DNA from: Mucilaginibacter sp.
GTDB taxonomy: Bacteria; Bacteroidota; Bacteroidia; Sphingobacteriales; Sphingobacteriaceae
NCBI RefSeq assembly: GCF_028288225.1
Contig: NZ_JAQBOC010000014.1
Coordinates: forward strand, 1-64,000
Direction of reading: 5' to 3'
DNA: 64,000 nt
Position numbers and translations under genes: made by a program. Positions 8,839 through 17,010 of the stretch are shown one piece after another. A model generated the notes under the pieces. It did not search any database and was not told the origin of the DNA. It saw only the letters and a program-made list of their open reading frames with translations. How positions within the stretch are numbered: the first letter of the stretch is position 1; each line of letters starts with the position of its first letter.

Positions 8839-8860
8839 ATTAAGATTTTTCGTCTTATAA

Positions 8861-8902
8861 GGGCCTGGTATTGTCAGTTGACAAGTACCAGGCTTTTTTG
8901 TT
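8861..8902 (+). terminator. Strong intrinsic terminator after the DHS-like gene
   Basis: GCCTGGTA and TACCAGGC form a perfect 8-bp stem, with an inner TGTC/GACA pairing, followed by a T6 run. Confidence 0.85.
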
Positions 8903-8955
8903 GGGTGTCGTTTTCATACAAAAAACATTCATAATTCTCCATTTAATTGATCCCT

Positions 8956-9179
8956 GATCATTTTGCCGATGTCGGTAAAATGATCCATTAGCTAAGATGA
9001 AAAGTCAAGTAAACGCCTCAGACCATTTTACCGATGTCGGTAAAATGGTTAGTTTGATAAGCGGCAAATGTGGACTTATATATTGCAGATCATTTTCGTG
9101 ATGCCACGAAAATGATCTGTTAGTTAAGATAGAATTGGGGGTTCAAAAAGCACCATTTTCGTGACCTCACGAAAATGGT
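8956..9179. repeat. Array of four covarying palindromes with ~65-bp period
   Basis: Four perfect or near-perfect inverted repeats lie at 8956-8985, 9022-9049, 9086-9119 and 9152-9179, with centres 65, 67 and 63 bp apart. All share CATTTT/AAAATG. The outer pair is GATC/GATC in units 1 and 3 but ACC/GGT in 2 and 4; the inner stem is CCGA/TCGG in 1 and 2 but CGTG/CACG in 3 and 4. A TTAGTTAAGAT-like tail follows most units. Both arms change together, so the structure rather than the sequence seems to be kept. Confidence 0.8.
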
Positions 9180-9265
9180 CGCTATAATGGCAAGTTGTGA
9201 AAGACACCGGCCTTGTTCAAACAAATGTGAATATATTCCGTATATTGCCTATACGATACCTCTTT

Positions 9266-10099
9266 ATGAAAAATTACTGCCTGTATTTATTACTGATTTG
9301 TATTATAGCCATATCCGCCTGCTCGCCCAAAGGGCCTTATGCACTTACCAACAAAATATATAAAGACAAAACAAAAAATTTTACCGAAACCATAAAACAG
9401 GAACTGCCAGCGGCACTTGCTGATAGTACCGGGGCTGTTATCCCTTCGGAGTTTATAGGCACAGTGAACTTTGGCATCCGCAAGCCCAATTTTGTTATCA
9501 TCCATTTTACTGCGCAGGATTCGGTGCAGCAAACGCTAAAAACTTTTACTGTTACCCAAACACAAACCAGCGCACATTACGTGATAGCTAAAAACGGCAA
9601 GGTGTTTCACATGGTAAATGATTACCTGCGTGCTAATCACGCCGGCGTAGGGAAATGGGGTAGTGTTACAGATATGAACAGCTGTTCGATAGGCATCGAG
9701 ATCGACAATAATAGTAATGAACCATTTACCACTCCGCAGATAAACAGCCTGCTGGTATTATTGGCCCAGCTTAAAAAGGCCTATAATATTCCACAGGCAA
9801 ACTTTATTGGTCACCAGGATTTTGCCCCCAAACGTAAACCAGATCCTGGTCCGTTATTTCCATGGAGCGTATTAGCACAGCATGGCTTCGGCTACTGGAG
9901 CGATGATATTTTGGAATTGCCGCCGGATAATTTTGATTATACCATTGCCCTGCGACTGATAGGCTACGACACTTCGGATATTAATGCCGCCATAGTAGCA
10001 TTTAAGCGGCATTTTGTACAAACAGACATTAGTCCGCAATTAACGCAGCTGGATTTAAATGTGCTGTATAATGTATTTGTGAAATACAGTTTGCAGTAG
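9266..10099 (+). CDS. N-acetylmuramoyl-L-alanine amidase (AmpD-type), predicted lipoprotein
   Basis: This 277-residue protein has a lipoprotein signal with lipobox ISAC (Cys19) and then an amidase_2 domain. AmpD-type zinc ligands are visible as His80 (FVIIHFT), His183 (GHQDFAPKRK) and Asp193 (DPG). The enzyme should cleave the bond between MurNAc and L-Ala in peptidoglycan from the periplasmic face of a membrane, either in wall turnover or anhydromuropeptide recycling. The ATG at 9266 is preferred over 9197 because it begins the lipoprotein signal peptide. The hairpin array lies directly upstream. Confidence 0.9.
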   Translation: MKNYCLYLLLICIIAISACSPKGPYALTNKIYKDKTKNFTETIKQELPAALADSTGAVIPSEFIGTVNFGIRKPNFVIIHFTAQDSVQQTLKTFTVTQTQTSAHYVIAKNGKVFHMVNDYLRANHAGVGKWGSVTDMNSCSIGIEIDNNSNEPFTTPQINSLLVLLAQLKKAYNIPQANFIGHQDFAPKRKPDPGPLFPWSVLAQHGFGYWSDDILELPPDNFDYTIALRLIGYDTSDINAAIVAFKRHFVQTDISPQLTQLDLNVLYNVFVKYSLQ

Positions 10100-10138
10100 G
10101 ATTATAAATACTGCAAACTGTTTACTAACAACCACCGG

Positions 10139-11797
10139 CTACTTCTTAACCCAACCATCCTTTAATGTCACCGTTCTGTTAAACACCAGCTTATCAGCCG
10201 TCGAGTTTTTATCCAGCGTAAAATAGCCCTTACGCATAAACTGGTAGCCTTTACCGGGTATAGCTGCCGCCAAATCAGCCTCTATATAAGCATTGGGCAA
10301 TATCTGCAGGCTGTCCGGGTTTATATATTCTTTAAAATCGCCATCTTCGTTTGATGGGTCTTCAACCTTAAATAAACGATCATACAAACGCACTTCGGCG
10401 GTTTTGGCATGTGCTACGCTCACCCAATGGATGGTGCCTTTTACATGGATCCCGCTGGTATCGTTCTGTGATTTTGATTCCGGGATATACGTACAATGGA
10501 TCTCGGTCACATTCCCGTCTGCATCTTTAACAAAGCTATCGCATTTAACAATATAAGCACTTTTAAGGCGCACCATCAGCCCAACACCCAGGCGGAAAAA
10601 TTTCTTTGGAGGTTCCTCCATAAAATCATCCCGCTCAATCCACAATTCATTGCTGAACGGGATGTCCCTGCCGCCTTCGCCGCCTTCAACCTCGGGGTTA
10701 TTTTCACTGAAAAGCATTTCAGTCTGGCTTTCGGGATAGTTCGTGATCACCATTTTTATTGGATCGAGCACTGCCATGCGGCGCCAGGCTGTTTTGTTCA
10801 GATCCTCGCGAATGCAGAATTCCAGCAGACCTACATCTATCATATTCTCGCGCTTGGCAACACCAATTCGCTCACAGAATTCACGAATGGAACCGGGAGT
10901 ATAGCCCCTGCGACGTAAGCCGCTAATGGTAGGCATGCGCGGATCGTCCCAGCCGTCAACAAAATTTTCCTCAACCAATTGCAGCAGCTTGCGCTTGCTC
11001 ATTACTGTGTAGTTAAGGTTTAAACGTGCAAACTCGTATTGTTTTGACGGAAAGATCTCCAGTTTTTCAATGAACCAATTGTACAGGTCGCGGTGCGAAA
11101 CAAATTCAAGCGTACAAACAGAATGGGTGATCTCTTCAATAGCGTCTGATTCGCCATGGGCAAAATCATACATCGGGTAGATACACCATTTATCACCCGT
11201 GCGATGATGATGTGTATGTTTAATACGGTACATCAACGGATCGCGCATCAGCATATTTGGCGAAGCAAGGTCAATCTTTGCACGCAGCACTTTAGCACCA
11301 TCAGGATATTTACCGGCCTTCATATCGGCAAACAGCTGCAGGTTCTCTCCCACGCTGCGGCTGCGGTATTGGTTTGGCGTACCGGCTTCAGTAGGTGTTC
11401 CCTTTTGTGCGGCAATTTCCTCGGCTGTGCTGTCATCAACATAAGCCAGGCCCTTTTTTATCAGGTCAATAGCAAATTCGTAAAGCTTGTCAAAATAATC
11501 AGATGCATAAAGCTCATTGGCCCAATCAAAGCCAAGCCATTTTACGTCTTCTTTAATGCTGTCGACATATTCAGTTTCTTCCTTGCTGGGGTTGGTATCA
11601 TCAAAGCGAAGATTAGTTTGACCGCCATACCGCTGTGCCAGGCCAAAATTTAAGCATATAGATTTGGCGTGCCCAATATGCAGGTAGCCATTAGGCTCGG
11701 GCGGAAAACGGGTAAGCACCCTTTTGCCGTTTTTACCGGCAGCTAAATCCTCTTCGACTATTTCTTCTAAAAAATTTAATGATCTTTCTTCGCTCAT
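10139..11797 (-). CDS. glnS: Glutaminyl-tRNA synthetase
   Basis: This 552-residue class Ic synthetase charges tRNA-Gln with glutamine. It shows the HIGH motif exactly (GYLHIGHAKS, residues 38-47) and a KMSKS equivalent (VMSKRKL), with GlnRS-typical segments such as TRFPPEPNGYLHIGH and a C-terminal two-barrel anticodon-binding region. The start was set at the ATG at 11797 because a -7 box (TATTTTTG on the reverse strand, 11823-11816) lies inside the longer reading frame. gltX is also present at 25678, so charging of Gln and Glu is by separate enzymes. Length is normal. Confidence 0.97.
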   Translation of the reverse strand: MSEERSLNFLEEIVEEDLAAGKNGKRVLTRFPPEPNGYLHIGHAKSICLNFGLAQRYGGQTNLRFDDTNPSKEETEYVDSIKEDVKWLGFDWANELYASDYFDKLYEFAIDLIKKGLAYVDDSTAEEIAAQKGTPTEAGTPNQYRSRSVGENLQLFADMKAGKYPDGAKVLRAKIDLASPNMLMRDPLMYRIKHTHHHRTGDKWCIYPMYDFAHGESDAIEEITHSVCTLEFVSHRDLYNWFIEKLEIFPSKQYEFARLNLNYTVMSKRKLLQLVEENFVDGWDDPRMPTISGLRRRGYTPGSIREFCERIGVAKRENMIDVGLLEFCIREDLNKTAWRRMAVLDPIKMVITNYPESQTEMLFSENNPEVEGGEGGRDIPFSNELWIERDDFMEEPPKKFFRLGVGLMVRLKSAYIVKCDSFVKDADGNVTEIHCTYIPESKSQNDTSGIHVKGTIHWVSVAHAKTAEVRLYDRLFKVEDPSNEDGDFKEYINPDSLQILPNAYIEADLAAAIPGKGYQFMRKGYFTLDKNSTADKLVFNRTVTLKDGWVKK

Positions 11798-11815
11798 GAT
11801 ATTTGTACAATCCCG

Positions 11816-11823
11816 CAAAAATA
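11816..11823 (-). promoter_or_regulatory. -7 promoter box of glnS
   Basis: TATTTTTG on the reverse strand matches TAnnTTTG and lies 18 bases ahead of the chosen glnS ATG. Confidence 0.55.
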
Positions 11824-11872
11824 AGAAATTCATATTGGTTAGGCTAATGGTATCAAAAAGCTTTGCTCAGGT

Positions 11873-12248
11873 CACAAACATTTTTTACCCCCTCCCAGCC
11901 TCCCCCTAAGCTTAGGGGGAGGAGCGATTTGCGAGGTGTAGAAAAAAAGTTGCAAGAAAAGTCTACCACATGTTTTTTTCCCTCCCCTTTTTAAGGGTAG
12001 GCCGGGTGGGGTAAGAAAAGGCTTATGGTTTCCACCGTTTCATGCCCTGGTTGAAGTTGCCGGAGCTTCTTCGCACAGGCATTTCTTTTATCACAAACAT
12101 TTTTTACCCCCTCCCAACCTCCCCTAAGTTTAGGGGGAGGAGCGATTTGCGAGGTGTAGAAAGAATAAAATATTCTATATCTTTAAATTATCAACCATTC
12201 TTCTTCCTCCTCCCCCTTTTTAAGGGGAGGCCGGGAGGGGTAAAAAAT
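11873..12248. repeat. Duplicated CCTCCC/GGGAGG palindrome units before the DUF559 gene
   Basis: Block A starts at 11873 (CACAAACATTTTTTACCCCC, then a perfect palindrome centred on AAGCTT, then GGAGCGATTTGCGAGGTGTA) and returns at 12091, 218 bp later, almost identical. Block B (CCTCCCCTTTTTAAGGG-type, then GGCCGG) lies at about 11975-12015 and again at about 12205-12245. The A-B pair is thus a direct duplication. The DUF559 start codon lies just past the second B block. Confidence 0.8.
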
Positions 12249-12651
12249 GACTGTCAGAACCATGAACCCCGTCACAGCCTTATGTCGCCAGCTTAGAAAC
12301 AATGCCACTCCTTCTGAAAAATTGTTATGGGCTGAAATAAGAAGACGCGACATCGGCGGTGAAAAGTTTTTGCGGCAGTTTCCCATATTTATTATCCAGG
12401 GGATGGGGCGAAAAGCTTTTTATATTGCCGATTTTTATTGTGCCCAACATAAGCTGGTTATTGAAGTTGACGGTCCGATTCATCTGTTAAAAAAAGAATA
12501 TGATAATAACCGGGATCTAGTGATGCGGGAGTGGGGTTTTGATATTTTGCGTTTTACCAATGACGAGGTTGAGCGTAGTTTAAATAACGTAATAGGAAAG
12601 ATTGAAGCATATATTTCGACCCGGTCAAAGAATATTAACACTTTAACCTAA
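12247..12651 (+). CDS. DUF559 endonuclease-like protein
   Basis: This 134-residue protein has the DUF559 layout: RQLRNNATPSEKLLWAEIRR, then FLRQFPI, then FYCAQHKLVIEVDGPIH, with an acidic Glu-x-Asp-Gly segment resembling very-short-patch-repair (Vsr-like) nucleases, and a final FDILRFTNDEV. The family is a predicted PD-(D/E)XK-like endonuclease of unknown target. It is bounded on the left by the duplicated palindromic repeat and stands alone. The ATG at 12247 is used; an ATG at 12262 (MNPVTALC) is an alternative. Confidence 0.85.
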   Translation: MTVRTMNPVTALCRQLRNNATPSEKLLWAEIRRRDIGGEKFLRQFPIFIIQGMGRKAFYIADFYCAQHKLVIEVDGPIHLLKKEYDNNRDLVMREWGFDILRFTNDEVERSLNNVIGKIEAYISTRSKNINTLT

Positions 12652-12734
12652 ATTATGATATGGAAACTAAAGCTATTCCTTTCAAGTAACTTCAGTTAAA
12701 CTGTGGTAAATGCGATACAATACTTATTTCATTG

Positions 12735-12755
12735 CCGTCCCTTTTTAAGGGACGG
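12735..12755. repeat. Short palindrome CCGTCCCTT...AAGGGACGG
   Basis: A 9-bp inverted repeat around TTT in the 212-base spacer between the DUF559 and B12-binding genes. It resembles the B block palindromes nearby and could act as a weak terminator. Confidence 0.5.
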
Positions 12756-12863
12756 ATAAAATAGCCAAACATATAGGGGCTTTAGCCAAATTATTCGGTA
12801 AGCTTAGTCTTCATTTTGTTCTCAATTTTCTTCTTACTTTTACAGCCAACCAATCCGCTTTAA

Positions 12864-13283
12864 ATGAGCACACCTTTTAATCGCCCTATCCGTGTTTTAG
12901 TTGCCAAAGTTGGGCTCGACGGGCATGACCGCGGCGCACGTATTATTGCTACTTCCCTGCGTGATGCAGGTATGGAGGTGATCTATACCGGACTGCGCCA
13001 AACGCCCGAAATGGTGGTAAATACTGCCCTGCAAGAGGATGTTGACGCTATTGGCATCTCTATACTTTCAGGAGCGCACATGACGGTTTTCCCAAAGATC
13101 ATTAACCTTATTAAAGAAAAGGGCATGGACGATGTGCTGGTTACTGGTGGCGGCATTATTCCGCAGGATGATATGGATGCGCTTAAACAGATTGGCGTGG
13201 GTGAACTTTTCCCACCGGGCACCACCACACAGGATATTGTTAAATACATAACCCATTGGGTGCATCAGCACCGTAATTTTTAA
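12864..13283 (+). CDS. Cobalamin-binding domain protein (methylmalonyl-CoA mutase C-terminal-domain family)
   Basis: This 139-residue protein is a stand-alone B12-binding domain. The motif DGHDRG (residues 19-24) provides the DxHxxG lower axial histidine (His21), followed by ISILSGAH and the TGGGIIP loop that binds the cofactor tail. Such proteins act as the small subunit of B12-dependent acyl-CoA mutases. The large catalytic subunit is not in the window. The enoyl-CoA hydratase gene follows by 12 bases, so the pair probably works in acyl-CoA metabolism. Confidence 0.92.
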   Translation: MSTPFNRPIRVLVAKVGLDGHDRGARIIATSLRDAGMEVIYTGLRQTPEMVVNTALQEDVDAIGISILSGAHMTVFPKIINLIKEKGMDDVLVTGGGIIPQDDMDALKQIGVGELFPPGTTTQDIVKYITHWVHQHRNF

Positions 13284-13295
13284 TTGCTGAACATC

Positions 13296-14078
13296 ATGTT
13301 ATTCCAAAATTTACTGATAGAAAATAAAGAACGGATCCGGTATATTATTATTAACCGCGAAAGTAAACTGAACGCGCTTAATAAAGCTACCCTTGCCGAA
13401 TTACATACTGCCATTGTTGATGCCTTTAACACGGCAACCGTTGGCGGCATTATTGTAACCGGTGCCGGGCAAAAAGCTTTTGTTGCCGGGGCTGATATTG
13501 CAGAATTTGTTGACCTTGATGCCGCAGGCGGCCGTCTGCTGGCACAGCACGGACAAACAACTGTCTTCGATGTGATTGAGAATGGCAACAAACCCGTAAT
13601 TGCTGCTGTTAACGGTTTTGCTTTGGGCGGAGGATTAGAGTTGGCCATGGCCTGCCATATCCGCGTAGCATCCGACAATGCAAAAATGGGTTTGCCTGAA
13701 GTTTCTTTAGGCTTGATGCCAGGGTATGGCGGCACCCAACGCTTAACCCAGCTGGTTGGCAAAGGAAAAGCTTTGGAAATAATCCTTACGGCCGATATGG
13801 TAACTGCAGCTGAAGCGCATCAATACGGTTTGGTTAACCATGTGGTAAGCCAGGATGAGCTATTACCTAAAGCCGAAGAAATTTTAAATAAGATCCTATT
13901 ACGGGCGCCATTAGCAATAACGGCTGCAATAACCGCTGTAAATGCAGGCACAAAACATGGCGTTAATGGTTTTGAAACGGAAATAGAAGAGTTTGGAAAA
14001 TGCTTCGGAACGGAAGATTTTAAAGAAGGTGTTTCGGCCTTTTTAGCGAAACGAAAACCCGATTTTAAAGGGAAATAG
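13296..14078 (+). CDS. Enoyl-CoA hydratase/isomerase (crotonase) family
   Basis: This 260-residue crotonase-fold enzyme has the oxyanion-hole loops GAGQKAFVAGADI and GFALGGGLELAMACHI and the second catalytic Glu region GLPEVSLGLMPGYGGTQRL, so both acidic catalytic positions are intact. It should hydrate a trans-2-enoyl-CoA to a 3-hydroxyacyl-CoA. It sits directly after the B12-binding protein. The ATG at 13296 was chosen over the TTG at 13284. The exact chain length preference cannot be told. Confidence 0.9.
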   Translation: MLFQNLLIENKERIRYIIINRESKLNALNKATLAELHTAIVDAFNTATVGGIIVTGAGQKAFVAGADIAEFVDLDAAGGRLLAQHGQTTVFDVIENGNKPVIAAVNGFALGGGLELAMACHIRVASDNAKMGLPEVSLGLMPGYGGTQRLTQLVGKGKALEIILTADMVTAAEAHQYGLVNHVVSQDELLPKAEEILNKILLRAPLAITAAITAVNAGTKHGVNGFETEIEEFGKCFGTEDFKEGVSAFLAKRKPDFKGK

Positions 14079-14247
14079 GCCAATTTTTACACTGTCCTGA
14101 CTATTATGCCTCAATGGTCAAAAATTAATTTACTGTTAATCAAACGATTGAATAATCGTGACAATAGGATGAAAAATCGTGTTAATTTGTGATGTTACTT
14201 TGCTTCGTGTTTAATAAAAACACAACAATTTAATAACACATACAGTC

Positions 14248-14862
14248 ATGAAAAGTACATTAAAAATTTCAGCTTTAATTTTAGCTTTTGCCGGATTAAC
14301 ACTGGGCGCAAAAGCACAAACATCAACAACAACTACTACTAAAACTTCAACTTCGTCAAACGGGGTAATTTTAAGCGTAGGCGTTGACGCGGGTATCCCT
14401 ACAGGTAAATTATCAGATTCATACAACTGGAACATTGGTGGTTCAGTGCAGGCGGATATCCCGGTCGCACAAAACTTATTTGTTACTGTTAATGCAGGTT
14501 ACAACAGCATCCAGGGTAAAAACAACATCACAGTTGTTAATCCGGGTGGTACGGCAACTTTTGATGCTGCCAACATCCAATTGTTACCAGTAAAGGCCGG
14601 TTTAAAATACTTCGTTGTACCTAACTTTTATGTACAGGGAGAAGCCGGTGCTGCATTTGCTTTAAACAAGTCAGACGTTGGTTTTGATAAATCAGCAGCA
14701 TTTGTTTACGCTCCGCAGGTTGGTTACCAGTTTCCGTTAGGTGGCAAAAGCTATCTTGATGCAGGTGTAAGGTATGAAGCCTCAACCAAATTCAACAGCA
14801 ATATTGATAACAGCAAAGTAAACTTCTTTGGCTTGCGCGTTGCTTATGCTTTCGGGCTGTAA
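14248..14862 (+). CDS. Outer-membrane beta-barrel protein (porin-like, OmpA-X type)
   Basis: This 204-residue protein has a signal peptide ending at GAKAQ (about residue 24), a Thr-rich linker (TSTTTTTKTSTS) and about eight amphipathic strands. It ends in YAFGL, a barrel-terminal aromatic/hydrophobic pattern. It belongs to the outer-membrane beta-barrel (PF13505-like) group of Bacteroidota. The function is unknown. The upstream spacer has TTAATTTG and TTACTTTG elements, near-matches to -33 and -7 boxes, so it is probably strongly transcribed on its own. Confidence 0.85.
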   Translation: MKSTLKISALILAFAGLTLGAKAQTSTTTTTKTSTSSNGVILSVGVDAGIPTGKLSDSYNWNIGGSVQADIPVAQNLFVTVNAGYNSIQGKNNITVVNPGGTATFDAANIQLLPVKAGLKYFVVPNFYVQGEAGAAFALNKSDVGFDKSAAFVYAPQVGYQFPLGGKSYLDAGVRYEASTKFNSNIDNSKVNFFGLRVAYAFGL

Positions 14863-14870
14863 GCAAGAAA

Positions 14871-14995
14871 AGAGCCAGGGAATCAAGCGTCAGGAATCAA
14901 GGAAGAAAAAAGAAATCAAAAATCAGGACAGAATAGTAAACTGCTAATTTTTCCGCTGTCCTGACTCTTGTCATCTTGATTCCCGACTCTTTTTT
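14871..14995. terminator. Large nested inverted repeat after the OMP gene
   Basis: Outer arms GGGAATCAAG (14878-14887) and CTTGATTCCC (14975-14984) enclose inner arms TCAGGACAG (14923-14931) and CTGTCCTGA (14956-14964), and a T-run follows the outer right arm. It can act as a terminator. It is also a dispersed repeat of the 'gggaatcaag' type. Confidence 0.65.
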
Positions 14996-15020
14996 CCGCA
15001 CACATCTACCTATAAAAGTG

Positions 15021-15046
15021 AGGGAGGCCGCAAGCCTCCTTTTTTA
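15021..15046 (+). terminator. Intrinsic terminator (GGAGGC-CGCAA-GCCTCC-T6)
   Basis: A GC-rich 6-bp stem with a CGCAA loop and a T-run of six bases, the second terminator after the OMP gene. Confidence 0.8.
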
Positions 15047-15163
15047 GTTTATATAACTTTTTATCGCTCAAAAACGTATGATGGGATATAATTTATAAAT
15101 TAGCGGATTAACATGTCAATTAACGTGTAAAAAAGCCACTTATCAGTAAACAGTAATTGCTTT

Positions 15164-16570
15164 ATGAAGAAAATACTCATCATTGATGATGAAGTTAATG
15201 TTGCGTTATTACTTTCAAAGTTTTTAACGCGCAATGGGTTTGATGTAACTACGGCCTCAACCGGAAGTATTGGTATGGAGTATCTTAAAAATGGAGATTT
15301 TAACCTGGTGTTATGTGATTTCAGGCTGGAGGATACCGATGGGCGCGAGATGCTTAAAAACATAAAAACGCAATATCCTAAAACCGGGGTGATCATCATC
15401 ACCGGTTATTCTGATATTAAGATGGCAGTTGAGCTGATAAAGATGGGCGCCTATGATTATATCACCAAGCCTTTATATCCCGATGAGATTTTAAATACAA
15501 TTACCAAAGCTATAGAAACACATTATGCCCTGGTTGAAGATAAAGCTGTACCGGCAAGTAATGACAAATCGAGCCGTGAGAGCAAAAAACAGGTTTTTGC
15601 TAATGAATTTGTAACCGGCACCAGCAAGGTATCAAAAGAGCTGACCAGGCAGATAGAGCTGGTTGCGCCAACTAATTACAGCGTAATTATATTAGGCGAA
15701 AGCGGTACAGGTAAAGAATCGGTTGCAAAAAGCATCCACTTAAACAGCCCGCGTTATAACCAGCCATTTATTGCGATGGACTGCGGCTCGCTTACCAAAG
15801 AGCTTGCAGCAAGTGAATTTTTTGGGCACGAAAAGGGCTCATTTACCGGCGCTTTATATACCAAAATAGGCCATTTTGAAATGGCCAATGGAGGTACTTT
15901 GTTTTTGGATGAAGTGGGCAACCTATCATACGAGATCCAGGCAGCCTTACTCAGGACTGTACAGGAAAGAAAAGTAAAAAGAATAGGCAGCACAAAAGAA
16001 ATTAACCTTGATGTACGCATTATCATAGCTACAAACGAAAACCTGCAGGACGGGATCCAAAAAGGAAAATTCAGGGAAGACCTTTATCATCGCTTTAATG
16101 AATTCAGTATATTTATACCGCCCTTGCGCGAGCGTGGCAATGATATAATGCTGCTTGCAGATCACTTTTTAAAAATTGCCAACCACGAGCTCGGACGCAA
16201 TGTAAGCTCGTTTTCGCCGGAGGTTGTTGAAAGCTTTATGAGCTACCGCTGGCAGGGGAACATCCGCGAGATGAAAAATGTGGTACGCCGGGCTACCTTG
16301 CTTACCGAAGGTACAGAAATAACTATGAAAGCCTTGCCGCTTGAAATTTCAAACTTTAAAATGCCTGTGTTTGATTATGCACCGGTTGCAGAAATGCAGG
16401 AAATAAGAGAGAACAGGCACGATTTAAAAAATGCAGCCCTTGAGGCCGAATATGAAACGATATTAAAAGTATTAAGGGAAGTTAATTTCAATAAAACCAG
16501 GGCCGCCGAAATCTTGAACATCGACCGCAAAACTTTGTATAATAAAATGAAGGCCATTAATATTAAGTGA
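15164..16570 (+). CDS. NtrC-family sigma-54-dependent response regulator
   Basis: This 468-residue protein has three domains: a receiver (residues 1-120, phosphoacceptor Asp52 in CDFRLED, Lys102), a sigma-54 AAA+ domain (about 148-385; Walker A GESGTGKE 178-185, GSFTGA loop 225-230, Walker B LFLDE 246-250) and a Fis-type HTH at the C-terminus (NKTRAAEILNIDRKTLY). GSFTGA is the sigma-54-contacting loop, so it should activate sigma-54 promoters after phosphorylation. Its cognate histidine kinase is not next to it; a small DHp-like protein is. Confidence 0.95.
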   Translation: MKKILIIDDEVNVALLLSKFLTRNGFDVTTASTGSIGMEYLKNGDFNLVLCDFRLEDTDGREMLKNIKTQYPKTGVIIITGYSDIKMAVELIKMGAYDYITKPLYPDEILNTITKAIETHYALVEDKAVPASNDKSSRESKKQVFANEFVTGTSKVSKELTRQIELVAPTNYSVIILGESGTGKESVAKSIHLNSPRYNQPFIAMDCGSLTKELAASEFFGHEKGSFTGALYTKIGHFEMANGGTLFLDEVGNLSYEIQAALLRTVQERKVKRIGSTKEINLDVRIIIATNENLQDGIQKGKFREDLYHRFNEFSIFIPPLRERGNDIMLLADHFLKIANHELGRNVSSFSPEVVESFMSYRWQGNIREMKNVVRRATLLTEGTEITMKALPLEISNFKMPVFDYAPVAEMQEIRENRHDLKNAALEAEYETILKVLREVNFNKTRAAEILNIDRKTLYNKMKAINIK

Positions 16571-16571
16571 T

Positions 16572-16796
16572 ATGAAGGTATCTGCAAAAGTTGACAAAGC
16601 ACAACCCGCAGGCATTAATAATCAAACAATGCGGGCTTTAAAGCATGATGTTAAAAACCAGCTTTCAAATATTTTACTTGCCATTGAACAACTGCGTTAT
16701 GAAATTCCCGAACCTACCGCCGATTGTATGTTCTACCTGGATTCCATCTCTCTGAGCTCGGCCAGGATTGACGCCTTATTGAAGGACGTTGATTGA
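16572..16796 (+). CDS. Small DHp-like (histidine-kinase H-box) protein
   Basis: This 74-residue protein starts one base after the NtrC-type regulator's stop, so the two genes are translationally coupled. It contains RALKHDVKNQLSNILLAIEQ (residues 21-40), which matches a histidine-kinase H-box with a candidate phospho-His25, and a second helix (CMFYLDSISLSSARIDALL) like the second DHp helix. There is no ATPase domain. It could be a phosphotransfer or dimerisation partner for the regulator, or a degenerate kinase fragment; function is inferred only. Confidence 0.65.
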   Translation: MKVSAKVDKAQPAGINNQTMRALKHDVKNQLSNILLAIEQLRYEIPEPTADCMFYLDSISLSSARIDALLKDVD

Positions 16797-17010
16797 ATGA
16801 GTCCGAAAGACGGTAAAGTCCGGAAAGGCTGAAAGAAGCTTCAATTAACGGGTTTAAAATTTGATCTTATGAACATTCCAACCTTTCAACAGGCAAGTAA
16901 CAACCAAATCAACTTAATCTAACCTAATCCAACTCAATCAACTAATTTATTTCTTCCCTCTCCAAAACATTTTTCGCTCCCTGCGTTTAATAGGTATAAT
17001 TTAGGCCTTA
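16797..17010. repeat. Dispersed GTCCGAAAG-type repeat in spacer
   Basis: GTCCGAAAGACGG and AAGTCCGGAAAG units (16801-16830) belong to the same family as 27222-27265, 27557-27590 and the ~165-bp tandem repeat at 37691. The rest of the spacer has an ATTCCAACCTTTCAAC motif related to one at 29945. No gene was seen. Confidence 0.5.

Noticed and set aside
8956..9179. CRISPR-like array
   Set aside because: The units are palindromes with covarying arms, not identical direct repeats with unrelated spacers, there are only four, and no cas genes lie nearby.
11156..11653. Forward-strand frame of 165 codons
   Set aside because: It is the shadow of glnS on the opposite strand.
12864..13283. Cobalamin riboswitch upstream of the B12-binding gene
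   Set aside because: The 212-base spacer has only a short palindrome and lacks a recognisable B12-box structure.
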